From Boswellia sacra (taxonomy: Eukaryota > Streptophyta > Magnoliopsida > Sapindales > Burseraceae), in the NCBI GenBank assembly GCA_013180625.2, contig SNVD02011043.1, forward strand, positions 248,001 to 312,000: DNA of 64,000 nucleotides, written 5' to 3'. Below, piece after piece: positions 24,217 through 37,365 of the stretch (position 1 is the first letter of the stretch; each line of letters starts with the position of its first letter). The notes under the pieces were generated by a model that saw nothing but the letters and a program-made list of their open reading frames with translations, was not told the origin of the DNA and did no database searches. The translations under genes were made by a program, and so were the position numbers.

Positions 24217-25565
24217 TTTCCCTGCAAAATGGGAATAACTTTGAGATTTGCTAAGGAATTAATAATGTGCTGTGCTCTAACAATGTTAATTTTTTAGATT
24301 TGATGCGAGTGAGACTGACTAGAATGTTGTGTTGTGAAACTAGTTTAATGATGTTTGCTCTATCAAAATTTGTAATGTTATGCATGGCTTCTGGATCGCA
24401 TAACGCTCCTAGAGATTCTAAGAGACTATTTTTGATAGCAAGATGGGATTTTGTTATATAAATTTAAACGACAATAGATTAAGACAATATTATATTGACA
24501 TGAATGTATTATCAGCTAAATTTTATTACGTTTTGCATATTATACAATTGAAAGGAAAAGATTAATGCATGGTACGAAAAAATATATTAGCATAAAAATA
24601 TTTGAAAAAAAATCATCTTATTAATACGTAGCTTTTGATCTTAAATGAATAAAATCAAATATAATTTTCAGTCCTATTTTGTTGTTCAATTAATGATATA
24701 TAATTAGAGTCTTCCGTATTCTCCAATTTTATTTGCCATGCAAATTAGTGGATTGCTTTGGCCCCATTTTTTTTTCTAACTATGAATTAGATTTGAAATT
24801 GTTACTGAATGTTTGTTGGGTTTATGGGATAGTAATTTCTCCATGATGAATTACTTTGAAGAATTATTGAGTTGGTTGTATATGAAATTTAAGAGATCAA
24901 AACCATTTATTTGGCGGTTGGTTGAGTACTTATAAAATGACAAGGATTACAAAAAAAAAAAAAAGTTTATTAATTCTTAACAATGGGATTATAAAATGGT
25001 CCTATGTCATCCAATCCTTTAAAACTTAACTGAAATTTATCGAGAATCTAATTTTTATAAGATGAGGCTCTTAAACCTGTCCCCACAGGATATGTTTTGA
25101 GTTTATTCTCCTCATTTTAGCCTTCAAATTAAATCTTTATAAAACTTTTTATTTAATTAACTAGGGCTTGTCCAAATATATTTATGCTCGATGAACCTTC
25201 ACAGTAATAATCAATGAATAGATGCCAATTAATATAAAAAGTAAAGAAATACAAGAATCTTCAGGCTGCCATTCATGCATGGATCCCTAGCAATTCAAAT
25301 ATTAGACCATTATTCTCGGCTTCAATTTTGCTCAATAAGACAAGTTTTACATACTAGTTAACAAAATTCGGTGACTTGCGTGCCACACATTATGTGTCAA
25401 ATCTAAGAATTAAACCAAGTTTTTTTCCCTACATCAATTTCTTTTTCTCATTTTCTTTCTCTCCTCTCCATCCTTGTCCCAGAAGCCACATTGATTGATC
25501 TCCATTCCCCCCCTTTTTTTTACAGAACATTATTCTTTACTACTCTTTTTCCTAGAAAATTAAAA
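24217..25565. other. Intergenic DNA between the ankyrin and CHX genes
   Basis: AT-rich, with 3' flank of the ankyrin gene at the left and pyrimidine-rich probable 5' untranslated sequence of the CHX gene at the right (25430-25480). No other gene seen. Confidence 0.5.
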
Positions 25566-28099
25566 ATGTCGATTTTAGATGACAAAGGAAACAATAATTG
25601 GACATATTGTGAATCATTTACAAACTTCAGCTCAGGATCATATTGGATTGCTGGAGTTCAACGGATGTATTTCTCTCTTACTGTGCTATCTCCGATTGTT
25701 ATATTTACCTCACTTACAATGATTTTTCAGTTTCTGTTAATCCCCATCGGACAAGTTACTTTTGCTTCACAAATGCTTGTAAGCTCCTTCTTACCTTGTA
25801 CATCTTTAATTATACATACACATACACAGCTGCACTCTAACAATGTTTCGATCCACAGGCTGGTATTGTTTTAGGCCCCTCGTTTCTTGGAAAAGACGCA
25901 ACATTGAACAAGAAAATTTTCCCAGAAAAAACTGATATGGTGCTTAATGTATTTGAAGAGCTAGGGTTTATTTTTATGTTGTTTTCAATTACTGCAAGGA
26001 TGGATAAAGCAATCATAAAAGATTCAGGGAGATTGGCAATTGTTATAGGCCTCGGCACTTCCGTGCTACCAATGCTAGTAACTGTACCTGTAGGTTTTTA
26101 TATGACGCAAAACTTTGATAGATTAGATGAAGATTTTCGTGATTGCCTCCCATCTATTGCATCACTGGAATCATCGGTTTGTTTTCCTGTAATTTTCTCC
26201 ATTTTGGCAGATCTCAAACTTCTTAACTCAGAGATAGGTCGCATTGCTCTTTCTTCTTCATTGATAGGCAACATAATGAGTTGGTTGGCTCCGCCAATTG
26301 TTCAAAATATGAAAATAGCAATATATATAATGAGTTATGGTGCAGGCAAAATCAAAATTGTTGGTCCAGGTTTATACGAACTGCTTACCTACGCATTATT
26401 TATTCCTCTATTTTGTGCCTTGATTTTACGACCAATAATGTTTTGTATGATGAAGCGAACCCCGGAGGGAAAATCCTTGAAGTGTAGCCATGTTATGGTT
26501 ATGAATTTGATGATTCTTTCTGTTGCTTTTTGTGGGGATATCTTGGGAGTCGGTAGTATGTGGGGACCTATAGTGTTAGGATTCTGCACCCCTAGTACAT
26601 CGCCAATGGGACCTCACTTACTAGAAAAAATTCAGTACTTTGTTTGGGCAGTTTTCATGCCTTGTTTTATAATAAATTGTGGTAGACATATCAATTTGTC
26701 TATAATAAACCTTGATGCTTTATTGGTTGTAAACTTCCTTGCCTTCTTTTCTAAGTTGGTGAAACTTTGTGCCATTATAGTTCCATCACTCTACTACAAA
26801 ATCCCTTTTATGGATGCTCTCTTACTTGGACTAATTCTGAATTGCCACGGCATCTATGATATTCAATTGTTTCATCGTTCAATGGATTCCGAGGTAATTT
26901 ACTACTCAAAATATGTATGCATGTATGTGTGTGTGTATCTCCATATATATATTTACTCAAGTACTTGTATATCTTTTAAAATTGTGCAGATGATACCGGA
27001 AGAAGGCTTTAGCATCATGGCCATAACAGCAGTGTTGTATTATATTGTTTTAATACCATTGGTGAGAGTTATTTACAACAATTCCAAAAAGTCTACAACC
27101 TATAGTACACGTAGGATCGAACAAAGTTTACACCATGCTGAGTTTCGCATCCTTGCATGTATTCATGAAGCTGATAATATTCCAACTATGATTAACATCT
27201 TACAAGTCTCTAATCCCCCACAAAGTCCTACAGCAGTTTATGTTATGAACTTGGAGGAGTATATTGGACGTTCCTTACCTCTAGTCATCCCTCATAAATT
27301 AGAGAAAGTAAACTCTTTCAACCCTTCTAGAATTGATCCAATCATTAATGCCTTTTACCATTATGAGACACAAAATAAAGGCTTCATCTCAGTGCAATGT
27401 TACACAACTATAGCTCCTTATGCTTCAATGCATGATGATATATGTTCGATGGCGTATGAAAAATGTGTAGTTTTAGTGGTTATCCCATTCCAAAAAACGA
27501 ATAGTCATTTCATTAGAAAATTCATTAAAAATGTTCTCGATAACTCTCCCTGTGCTGTCGGGATTATGTATGATCATGGGGTGTTTCTGAACTTTAGACC
27601 CATTTTGTCACGCCAATTGGTTGTAAATGTGTGTGCACTTTTTCTAGGGGGGCCCGATGATCGTGAAGCCTTAGCATATGGTGAGCGAATGGTGAAAAAT
27701 CAAAGAATTAAACTCACTGTCATTAGATTCATTGTTGTCAACCATTCTAGTAGTACTAGGTCAGATTATGGTGAAGAACATCAAGATTTCAGCAAGATTA
27801 ATGATTTCAAGATTAATAATATTGGGAACAAGAATGTCGAGTACATAGAGCAGAGTGTAGCAGAAGGATCTGACACAGCAAAGGTTCTTCTTTCTATAGG
27901 AGATGATTTTGATCTTATATTGGTTGGAAGACGACATGATGTTCAATCAAAAATATTGTTTGGACTACTCCAATGGACGGAGATTGAGGAGTTGGGTGTG
28001 GTTGGTGATTTATTAGCATCTTCAGATTTTAGGGGTAATGCATCACTTATGGTTATACAACAAGCTTCAAAAGTTGAAGAATATCAATTAGGGAGCTAG
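25566..28099 (+). CDS. CHX-type cation/H+ antiporter (CPA2 family)
   Basis: Three exons: 25566-25778, 25859-26893 and 26990-28099. They encode 785 residues, within the 750-870 usual for plant CHX proteins. The first exon spans the N-terminal tail and first membrane helix. The second opens with AGIVLGPSFLG, the family's conserved second-helix motif, and carries most of the membrane helices through NCHGIYD near residue 400. The third has the last helix and a hydrophilic C-terminal regulatory domain of about 350 residues. CHX proteins exchange K+ or Na+ for H+ in endomembranes or the plasma membrane, and many are pollen-specific. The start ATG is the first in a pyrimidine-led leader and gives a clean frame. 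Intron 2 (96 bases) has no stop and a length divisible by three, so retained it would add 32 residues. Confidence 0.92.
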
Positions 28100-28419
28100 C
28101 TAAGACTACTATTTGTAGATTATTTAATTTTCTTGTATGTAAATGGGAATTTATAAAAGACGATTTCTATCAACTAATAGCATGCCCTAAAACGAAAAAG
28201 AAACTATTATTTTAAATGATTTAGGATTATTAGATTTGGAGACTCAAATTGAACTTTGGATTTTATCTATTTGTTTTAATTACTTAATTCTTAACGCCTC
28301 AGCCAAAGCATCACCGTCATCTTTCTTATCCATTTTGCCTTACCTCTAAAAGAAGTTATGAGTGGATTAAGTTTAAATCAATGACGATCACAAAGGGAAA
28401 CTAGGATGCCCAACAGCTA
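28100..28419. other. Downstream flank of the CHX gene
   Basis: Non-coding 3' flank, AT-rich. No gene seen. Confidence 0.5.
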
Positions 28420-29190
28420 AAGTAACTACTGAATTGGATTTCAATTTGACTACAGATAGTCGCCACTAAACTAAGGTTCAAGTCGATCATAACCACTCAA
28501 GAGCTCAACTTTCCTCAACCACAAGACCAATTGAATTTAAAACCAAAAGTTGGAATAATGTGCCTTTAAGAGTAAAACGGTTTGACTTTTGATTCCTCAA
28601 AATCCTCCACTCCAGAAAAAGGGAAATGAGCCCACTTTTTTTCAATCCTTTAAGATTAATCAATTTCTTAATATTAAAATCCTGGTACTCAAGAGTCGCA
28701 TTCACCCATTCTTGTATATCTTGGATAGCTCGATTTTCCTGATATACCCTATTAGGAAAAAATAAAGTAAGTAATTTAAAAAAAAAAAAAGTGAGAAAGC
28801 AAGTGTAAGTTGAACAACGCTTACAAGGCATCCTACACTTTGTTGGATTTTAGTTGTGACAAAAAAAGAATTTGCATCCCATTCACCACCAACATAAAAC
28901 CACATCATTTTCCAACACTTTTTTTTGGAGAAAGTGCTCCCCATAAAATATTTCTACCATCATATCCATAAATTCTAGGACTTAATACTAAGGTGTACCA
29001 TCCTTTTCCAGTGTCGATTAAATTGGATTTGATTCAATAGTGGTAGAAAATTTCATATAGGGTCATCTCAACCTTCTTAACCATCTTCCAAAAACAATAC
29101 ATAGTTGAAAGATCATCCATCCGTTAGAGATCAACTAACCAAGACATGACCAAGATAGATAAACGACAAAATCAAACCATTTAAATAATG
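28420..29190 (-). pseudogene. Decayed gag-like gene of a gypsy-type element (copy A)
   Basis: Similar in the same orientation to 33600-34260. On the minus strand, pieces read FYVGGEWDANSFFV (about 28890) and then a region with ATLEYQDFNIKKLINLKGLKKSG (28505-28831), interrupted by frame changes. The order resembles the plant 'putative gypsy-type transposon' family (Transposase_28), where a W-x-FFV-GG-W block follows the main domain. This family match is from memory of the pattern and is tentative. It cannot encode a whole protein. Confidence 0.4.
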
Positions 29191-29954
29191 CCATGTTTAA
29201 ATATAATGCTTTGGTAGTTGAAAAGGAAACAAATTAATAACTAAAAAAATCTTGGTCAATATTTGATAGTATGCATGCCATGTGTTATAAAATTCTCAAA
29301 ATCTTAGCAAAAAATAGATGAAGGTATACCCCTTGTATAATTAATTTTTCATATTAAATGAATAATTATATATTTTGACTCCTAATTAGGGATGGCACAC
29401 AAGTACACAAAGGTCATGAAGCATGCTTTTTAACAATCTTGAAATGTTTTTAAGGACTTTTTTTTTTTTTTACAAAAGATTGTCTTCTATTGGAGTGTCT
29501 TCAAATCTTAATTATTTAAAAAATTAAATAGTTTTTTTCAACTTAATAACTATTAAAAATGTTTAATAATGAAAATATTTAATAAAATTTTTACAATCAT
29601 AGTATTATGTAAAAATAGGTTAAAAAATGTCATTCTTTATAATAAAAAGAAGACGTTTTGCAATTAAATGTCTCAAAAGCATTATAAGAATCGTATAAAT
29701 TTAAACGACGTCCTCGGTTTAAGTATCTTCTTTTGATAATTTTTAGTAGTTTTACACGATATTTATTAGCAAATTAGTGTTGACATGATTATCAATTTTA
29801 TCATGTTAGTATTGAGAGTATTCAATGTGCCAACCTATTTATTAGCATGAATAGTTTAGCGTGTCTTGTGAACCCATAACCTATAAACCCATTTCATAAC
29901 ACTAATTACCTACTTAGAAAATAAATATTATAGATATGAAATTTGTATCCAGGT
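29191..29954. other. AT-rich intergenic DNA
   Basis: No gene, RNA gene or clear element seen. Confidence 0.45.
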
Positions 29955-31370
29955 TTAAACTCTTGATACAAATAATTAAAGGGACCATAGGCATGTTAGC
30001 AAAGTTTATTAGTTCCTATCTTAAAATGACATGAATCTGACACTTATATACAAATTGCCACCCTTACTCCTAATCATAATTCTTGTACAATCTTCAGTAT
30101 CCAACCAACGTCCTAAACTTTGAAAAAATATAAAATTTTTATGTGAAAAATAAATCGCAAATTCTTATAGCACCATTTAAAAGAAAACTAATTATATATC
30201 CAACGTTTTCATATTATTTTATAGCAAAAGGTACTCACCTTATCTTAAATTATTAAAAATTTTAAGGATACATGTTTCCTTTTTTCTCATCTTCTTCTAA
30301 ACTTTTAAAATATGAGTTTTCACCATTTCTATTTCTTTTTAAATAAAAGATAGAAAAACATACCTTGAATTTAAACAAAGAATAAACTAATAGGATTTCA
30401 CATACAAAACAATATTTTTTTATAAAATAATTTTTATATTGTTCCATGTTATAAATCGGATAAGCAGGTTTAATGGGAAAAAGAATGGTAAACACAACGT
30501 TTAAGCAGGTCGTGAGCTCTCTGACAGTCTACTATCTATCTAAAGTAAGCTTAGAGGTTTCAAGATGCCATTAAGTAGGCTATCGGCATTATGTAGGTTG
30601 TCGTGAACTCTAATTTAATAAAGCTTCGTAATTAACGGTAGTTAAGCAGCTACATCCAATGGAGCTCCATGACTGGCCTACTACTCCCTTAATTTTCATG
30701 GCATATGTATAGCAATTATTAAAGTCTTCACATAAATAGTTCAATGTACCATATGCATGTTAGGCAAAATTATCAGTTCTTATATTATCATGACATGAAT
30801 ATGACACTCAAATATAAATTATCACCCATCCTAATCATAATTCTAGCCCACGCTGCAGTATCCAACCAACCTTTTCAAAAAATATAAATTTTTACGTGAA
30901 AAATAAATTAAAAATTCTTATAGCACAATTTAAAAGAAAACTATTTATATATCTGTTGTTTTCATATTATTCTATAATAAAAGGTGCTCACCTTTATCTT
31001 AAATTATTGAAAATTTCAACGATACATTTTTCCTTCTCTCTTACCTTCTTCTAAGCTTTAAAATAAGAGTTTTTCACCATTTCTATTTCTATTTCTTTTT
31101 AGAATAAAAGATAGAGAAGTATACCTTACATTTAAACAAAGAATAAATTGTAGAAATTCACACACAAAACAATATCTTTTTAATAAATTAAATTTTATAT
31201 TGTTATATGTTATACATCGAATAAAAAGTTGGTTTGATTAAAAAAAATGGTAAACACAACTTTTTAGCAAGACATGAGCTTTCTGATAGTTTAATGTCTG
31301 TCTAAAATAAGCTTAGAGGTTTCAAGACGACAATAAGTAGGCTGTTGGCATTATTGTTATGAATTAAACT
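29955..31370 (+). repeat. Tandem pair of a FAR-upstream segment
   Basis: Two units, about 29955-30650 and 30655-31370, share the same order of blocks: GGACCATA(G)GCATGTTAG, CCTAATCATAATTCT, CAAATTCTTATAGCAC, TACTCACCTTATCTTAAATT, TTTAAACAAAGAATAAA and GCTTAGAGGTTTCAAGA. A third copy lies upstream of the intact FAR gene at about 41880-42640. It is AT-rich and non-coding. The pair leads into the FAR pseudogene at 32718, so the whole unit was duplicated together. Confidence 0.8.
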
Positions 31371-32717
31371 CCCTAATTTGTTTTAATTAGAGAGCAATAG
31401 TAAAAATAACGGAAAGAAACAAAGCACAAAACACACAAGATTTAAACAAATTCGTCACAATTTGATATTACGTCCTATTCTTCAGTTGCTGCAGAAATTC
31501 ACTATACTGATAAAAGAGTTTTACAAGATCATCACATGATCTCTCTGTGTTCACAAAGTTTCTCTCAACACAAAATTCACTTCACTCAGATGGTTAAACT
31601 AAAACATGTTTTAATATATAGAGTAAACAAAATTATAAATAAACCCTTAAGCACCAGTGTGGCTCAGCTTGAGTAGTCCCAATAGGGCACTCTGAAAGTG
31701 TTAAAGACTATATTTCATTTATTAACAATCACCTCTCAGGTGCGGTAGAGTGGACGATTAGCGAGGACTAGTTCAGAGCTAGAGTCGGCTAGCATTCTTT
31801 TAATTTCACTTAATAATAGGCACAAGCTTCCATCATGTTGGTTCAACCAAAGACATCGGCTAAATGGGATCCAGGTAAATGGCTTACTGTTCAGTCAACA
31901 TTTCATGATTCATAACCTAACAGCCGACTGGGACTGAACTAATTTATGAGAGAAGGTTCGATGGACCTAGGGTAGTGCTTCGTATGGTATGTATGAGATG
32001 GGGGATCTTCAACAAGTTGCGGTCTACATTGAGAGCAAGTCCACTTTTCTACAATTTCACTAGCACCACAGCTCAAACTGAGTGGTGTCGTGGTCCTATG
32101 CTCTATGTCTGACAACCATAATTCCTAGCAGTTCAGTTCTCAATACTAGTGCTGGAGCACTAGGCTTTATGTTTGAGAAATCCTTGTAGCTTCATGTCTA
32201 ACATCCCACATCGTTTGAGAAAGATATGAAAAGAATATAAGTACCATGTGAGCTCCTTAAGCTGTTGGAGGTCTTTTTAGTTGCAAAGCCCAAAAGCAAA
32301 ACTATGATGGACTGTATACCCAAAGAGGACAATATTTGACAGTGGGCCGAGGTGTTAGGCCTCGCGCATGCATGGAGGTCACTTATTCAAAGTTTATGGG
32401 GACCACAAATTGCCATATACAGGCAAACACTTCCAAACCCCACAACATCCTTACTATGGAAGTGGATCCATGTATGTGCTAGCTTAGGGAGGCTCCACAA
32501 CTTAACATTTATGTAGACTAGTCGTGATCTCCAAGTTAAGTTAATAAATAGTCGTAATTAATGGCAGACAGGCAACTACATCCGATAGAGGCTCCATGAT
32601 TGACCTATTACTCCGTTAATTTTCATGGCATATATAGCACATATTCTGCCCAGACGTTATCATCCATTGTTTCTTTTACACCAAACACCTCTTAATTCAT
32701 ACTTCAGAGCTTCAACA
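31371..32717. other. Duplicated FAR upstream DNA with insertions
   Basis: 31371-31640 and about 32020-32160 match 42640-43140 upstream of the intact FAR gene. 31660-32020 has no counterpart there and is probably an insertion. About 32200-32500 resembles the end of a TRIM-type LTR (TCCCACATCG near the start and CCAAAGAGGACAATAT about 130 bp later); no partner LTR is seen. 32560-32717 is the FAR proximal promoter copy, with the TATA box changed to CATATATAGCA. Confidence 0.55.
32206..32500 (+). mobile_element. TRIM-like solo LTR remnant
   Basis: Has the widespread plant TRIM signature pair, a TCCCACATCG start region and a later CCAAAGAGGACAATAT followed by a GTGGGC block. It is a single copy without internal region, partner LTR or clear target duplication. 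Absent from the equivalent place upstream of the intact FAR gene. Confidence 0.35.
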
Positions 32718-33589
32718 ATGACCTCTTTGCTGCCAATCGCTTCTTCTCCTGCTAAACTGCATAGCTTCTTCTCTAAACTCAAAATCAACCCTTATAACAA
32801 CCTTTACGGCTCTTCTTCTGCATTGGAAATGAAGAAAAATGATGTTCAGAAATTTTGCTTCCAAAGCATTGCAAGAGAAAACTATGGTAGTTTATCTTCT
32901 GCTTTGCCTGAATCAACCGATAAGATGGTTTCTAGTAAGAACAGTATTGGCATTTTTTAGTTTCTCCAAGGGAAGATTTTTTTCATTACTGGTGCCACAA
33001 GTTTCCTGGGAAAAGGTAATGATTTCATTATTGTGTACATACGAAGAAGTGTTGGGTAAAACAAGTGTAACTTTTGATTATAATTATCCTGATTCATATC
33101 TAATAAAGATATATCGCCAATGACGTGGTACACCCATGAAACTCAAAACTCTCTATTGCGTGCATAACAAATATCGATATAGAAAATATTTCAATGAGGA
33201 GTGATAATAAATACTCATCTCAGTTATTCATTAATAATACAATCCATATGTCATTAGATCCTTGAAATTTGAGGCAAAATTAGGTGAGTGAAGGATCATA
33301 ATTCAATATTGATAAGATCAGATGTAATATTAGTCACACCTACATGCTTTCATCAGTTCACGCAACGTTTTGTATTAAATGTCCGGATTGTTTTATAACC
33401 TTTTACTTCAAGTGTCTAGGAGTAAATTTAATACATATATTATTCAAAATTTGCAATGCTGATTGAGAAGATATTACGAGCTGCACCTGAGGTGCGCAAG
33501 GTCTATCTCTTAACTAAGGCAGAAAGCAAAGAAGCTGCATTGCAAAGAAGAAAAACTGAAGTAAGTTTCCATATATTACATACTTAATA
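32718..33589 (+). pseudogene. Fatty acyl-CoA reductase pseudogene (exons 1 and 2 only)
   Basis: Duplicate of the intact FAR gene 10.7 kb downstream. Exon 1 is 32718-33015 (298 bases) and exon 2 is 33457-33560 (104 bases), both exactly as long as in the gene. The intron between them is also highly similar (441 versus 438 bases). Two lesions disable it: codon 81 is TAG (32958) where the gene has GAG, and the intron 1 acceptor AG is AA (33455-33456). Homology ends at about 33589, just after the exon 2 donor, where a decayed gag-like element begins; exons 3-9 are missing. In the Rossmann motif the second glycine of TGATGFLG is Ser. Confidence 0.93.
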
Positions 33590-33594
33590 CATCT

Positions 33595-35071
33595 GATCTT
33601 AATAGTCACCACCAAACTGAGGTTCTATTCAATCATCACCATTCAAGAGCTTAACCTTTTCTTAACCACAAGACTAATTAAATTTAAAACCCTCAAAAGT
33701 AAAACCCTCTCTACTATCTAAGTTCTGCGAAACCTCCACCAAAAAATAGGAAATGAGCCCATTTCTTTACAGTCCTTTAAGATCAATCAATTTCTTAATG
33801 TTAAGATTCTGATACTCAAGAGTCGCATTCGCCCTATACTTGTATACTTTAAACAACTCGATTTTCTTGACACATCCTGTTACGAGAAAATGAAGTAAGC
33901 GATTTAAAAAAAAGTTTGAGAAAGTAAGTGTAAGTTGAAAATTTTATGAGCCATCCTAAACTTCATTTGGGTTTTAGTAGCGACAGAAACAAAAGGAGCA
34001 TCCTATTAACAATCAACAAAAACCATCTGGTTTTCAAACCTTATTTGGACAAGGTGTTTCCCATAGAATACTCCTACCATCAGATCCATAAATTCTAGGT
34101 GACGATGCTAAAGAGTGGCACCCTAGTTCAGTGTCAGTTGAATTGGATTTCATGTAAAAAAGGTAGAAATTTTCATCTAGTGTGATCTCACCTCATTAAC
34201 CATCTTCCAAAGATGGTACAAAGCTTAAAGAATCATCCATTCGTTAGGGTTCAACTGACTAGGGGCTAACTTGGCATGTTTGAAGAAATTAACAAAGTAT
34301 GGTTGGAGAGGAAATCTTTCCCATATTTGAAAAACGAAGTACAAAAGAGTACCTTACCATGTCTATACTCAGTCCCTTTGAGCTTAAAGGCAACCCTAGT
34401 GGTTATGTTGCTGGGAATCTTATACTTTCTACGATACTTAGGCATACAATCATTGTTGATCGAATTGGGTAGTTCATCTATATATAGCAAATCGCCCCAA
34501 AAATTGGGACTTGTAGGTCTCCATAACGTGAAGGTTGCAAATCTGAAACATTCTCTTCCATAAAAGATGCTTGATCGCCATTGTCATCATCACTAGCCTT
34601 GCTATCTTCACTAGCACTTGCTTCAACCTAGGGATCACTACCATCCTCAGAAGGACTAGTTGCCTCATCAACCTCCCAAGTGTCCATATCGACCAAAGTA
34701 ACACCTGTACCTGACTTAGGGTCAGTAGACTAGAAGAGATCTCAAGTAATTCCCCTTGGACATGTTTTACCAAGAAACACAATAGCAAGACTTGATGACC
34801 AACTTGGTCTTAAAGAATAGTCAACGAACAAGTGAGCTTTTTCAATGGGAACTCTAACCCAACCAATACTAGGAGCATAAATAAAGGCAGGTAAAGGAAC
34901 AACATTTATAGAAGGACTTGGTGGATAATCAGCCTTAGACCTATCATATTGGGGTCTAACAGTTGAAAGGTTGGAATTCCTAAACAACCCATACATTTTC
35001 GGGAAACCAATCTCGAGAAGAGATTCAAGACCAGAGGACGAAGAGCTAGTCATGCTTAAACAAACAAACAA
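33595..35071 (-). pseudogene. Decayed gag-like gene of a gypsy-type element (copy B)
   Basis: On the minus strand it starts with MTSSSSSGLESLLEIGF (35071). An acidic Ser-rich region follows near 34600-34680, then KYKIPSNITTRVAFKL and a run including LISSNMPSLAPSQLNPNEW (about 34250-34440, across stops). The arrangement resembles the plant Transposase_28 'putative gypsy-type transposon' domain; that family assignment is tentative. 33600-34260 is repeated at 28420-29190. Several stops and frameshifts. It begins exactly where the FAR pseudogene homology ends, so its insertion or a linked rearrangement probably cut that gene. Confidence 0.42.
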
Positions 35072-37365
35072 GTTGTCAATAACCCATTATGTTTAGGTAC
35101 CTAAAATCACAAAACTAGAGATAGTGTTAATGCTTTAGCTTTTAAGTTACCAAAAAAAAAAACCAACAACAACCCATGAAGGTGTTGCATCAGGACTAGA
35201 CCATACCTAACAGGGAACCCGTACAACAAATAATCAAAGAGTAATGCTAGACTTACAACATTCATACAATCTAAATTCTACAACATGACTTAGTAACCTA
35301 CATGGTGAAAATTCACTAGAGGAGGAAAAAATAAAAATAGATAAGATAAATTACATCCCCAATAGGATTGTGCCACTTAAGCTGTCGCATCACGTTGTAG
35401 ATTTTATATTGTATGAAGTTGTAAGTCTAGCATTATTGATAATCAAAATCTAAACATAAACAATCTCCAACCAAAAACTCACACTCACACTCACTCACAA
35501 TCAACCAACAAGATATCTGAAAAATTCAATCTATATATCAAAATAATCAGTGTCTAAATAATGTTTTCCAAAATAACAATAAAAACATGTATTTATATCA
35601 AAATAATCAGTGTCTAAGACATATTGAAAATTTAAGTCAAATTAAGATAAGTCAAAATATCTATTAGAGTCAAAATCCCTAAATTAATAATTTTTTAAAT
35701 TAAATAAAATCTTAATTAAATAAAGACTAAAAGACTATGGCGCATCCAAAAAAGGATTTTCTCTCAAGTATTGAAGTGTCGAAGTAATAAACCCGACAAG
35801 AACAAGGTTGATCTACAAATAAGAAAATTTAACAGTACAAATCAAGGATAAGCAAATAAATATAAAATGATGTCAACAATAAATAAAGATGATAGGCGGT
35901 ATGACCAACCATTCAAATGTAAAACAAAAATGAGAGATGGTAAAACGAACCATGAAAATAGGTGGTGAAATCTATCATAGCAAATGAAAGAACAAGTTCA
36001 TAAGTAATAAACGAGAATACTTAAAATATACAAGCAAACTTAATGACAATAAAAGCCAAGGTAAGGGGATTCACCATTGATATATCAAATAAGATAAACA
36101 ACCCCATTATGATTCAATTGGAATCCGTGCATCAAGAAGGTTCCAATTGGGAAGAATGTCATTTAAGCCTATTTTAGTTATATGGATTATATTTGTTTTA
36201 TTACCAATATTTATACCACTTTTTATAAATGGATTCAAGCATCCACTGTGTCGATCACCATATGGTTACAATAAATCAAGGTTCTTAACTAGACTTGTGT
36301 CAGTAAGGAAGAACCATACAACGGCTAGAAATGATCCAAGCATTTAATGTACAAAAGATTATCTACAATGGATCAAGAACTCCACTTTATAAGCAGTGTC
36401 AAGATTGATTAATAAAATAAATATAAAACATATAAGATAAATAACACAAGATTATGATTTTTAAGCACATATTAAAAGGTTGAAAAATATTCTCATATCA
36501 AGGGTTTCATCTTTTCACCTTAGTAAGGGAGAATTTAGTGAAACATTATGCAAGAAATAAATAAATTACAAGAAAGAAATAAATTGCAAGAAGAAAAAGA
36601 CTTATTAATAATATTAAAAGAACAAAACACAAGAGAGAAAACATAATATTAAGAGATCTTAGCCAAGACCCAAGATGTCTTTTTGGGTCAAAACTTCATC
36701 TATTTCTGGACACAATTAAGGAGCAAAATTGTCAAATTACAAAAGTTGTAATTGTTGACAATTTTGATAATCATTTGCACTGGCTTTGGCCACCAATTTT
36801 GACGCCAAAATGTTAATGATTTTGATAACATGTCTTTATGAAATTGTAGATATTTCTCTCAGCTTTCTAGAAAACTTTGAATCATCCGATTTGGATACGT
36901 ATTTCAAGAGATACAGTCAACTACGGAGGCATCATCAGGCTACGTTGAAACTATAGATAAGTTCTTTTCAAACCTAATTTTGGTCCATTAGACACCCAAA
37001 TTTCATGATTCTTATGAAATAAAATTTTGTAGAACATTTAATCAGCTTTCCACCAAATCAAGATTTGCACCATTCTGATCTATAAATAGAAATTTATGCC
37101 CATTCTACTTAACTTGTATCAAAAACTGAAATCAAGATGAAACTAATTCAAAAGATATAAAAACTATAAATATGCTTAAGTTGAAGAATTTAATGACACG
37201 ATTAGTGTAATATGATGAATTAAGCTCTTATTAAACATATATATTTAAGTGTTTATCATACTATAATAATCCTGACAATAAAATAAGTCATGCTACATAG
37301 ATACCCTGGTACATGAGTGCTCAATGTCTAAAAGTCTTCAACTGAAATGTAATTGTTGCACCCAT
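35072..37365. other. AT-rich intergenic DNA with one MITE
   Basis: Apart from the MITE at 35242-35435 I see no gene. 35535-35570 and 35595-35630 repeat a short CAAAATAATCAGTGTCTAA block. Confidence 0.5.
35242..35435. mobile_element. MITE with near-perfect terminal inverted repeats
   Basis: The left end TAATGCTAGACTTACAAC is exactly the reverse complement of the right end, and the similarity continues through TTCATACAAT and a CTACAACATG/CTACAACGTG block, about 45 bases in all. It is 194 bp long with no coding capacity. The family resembles the intronic MITE at 21846 (AATGCTA...TTACAA ends). Confidence 0.75.
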
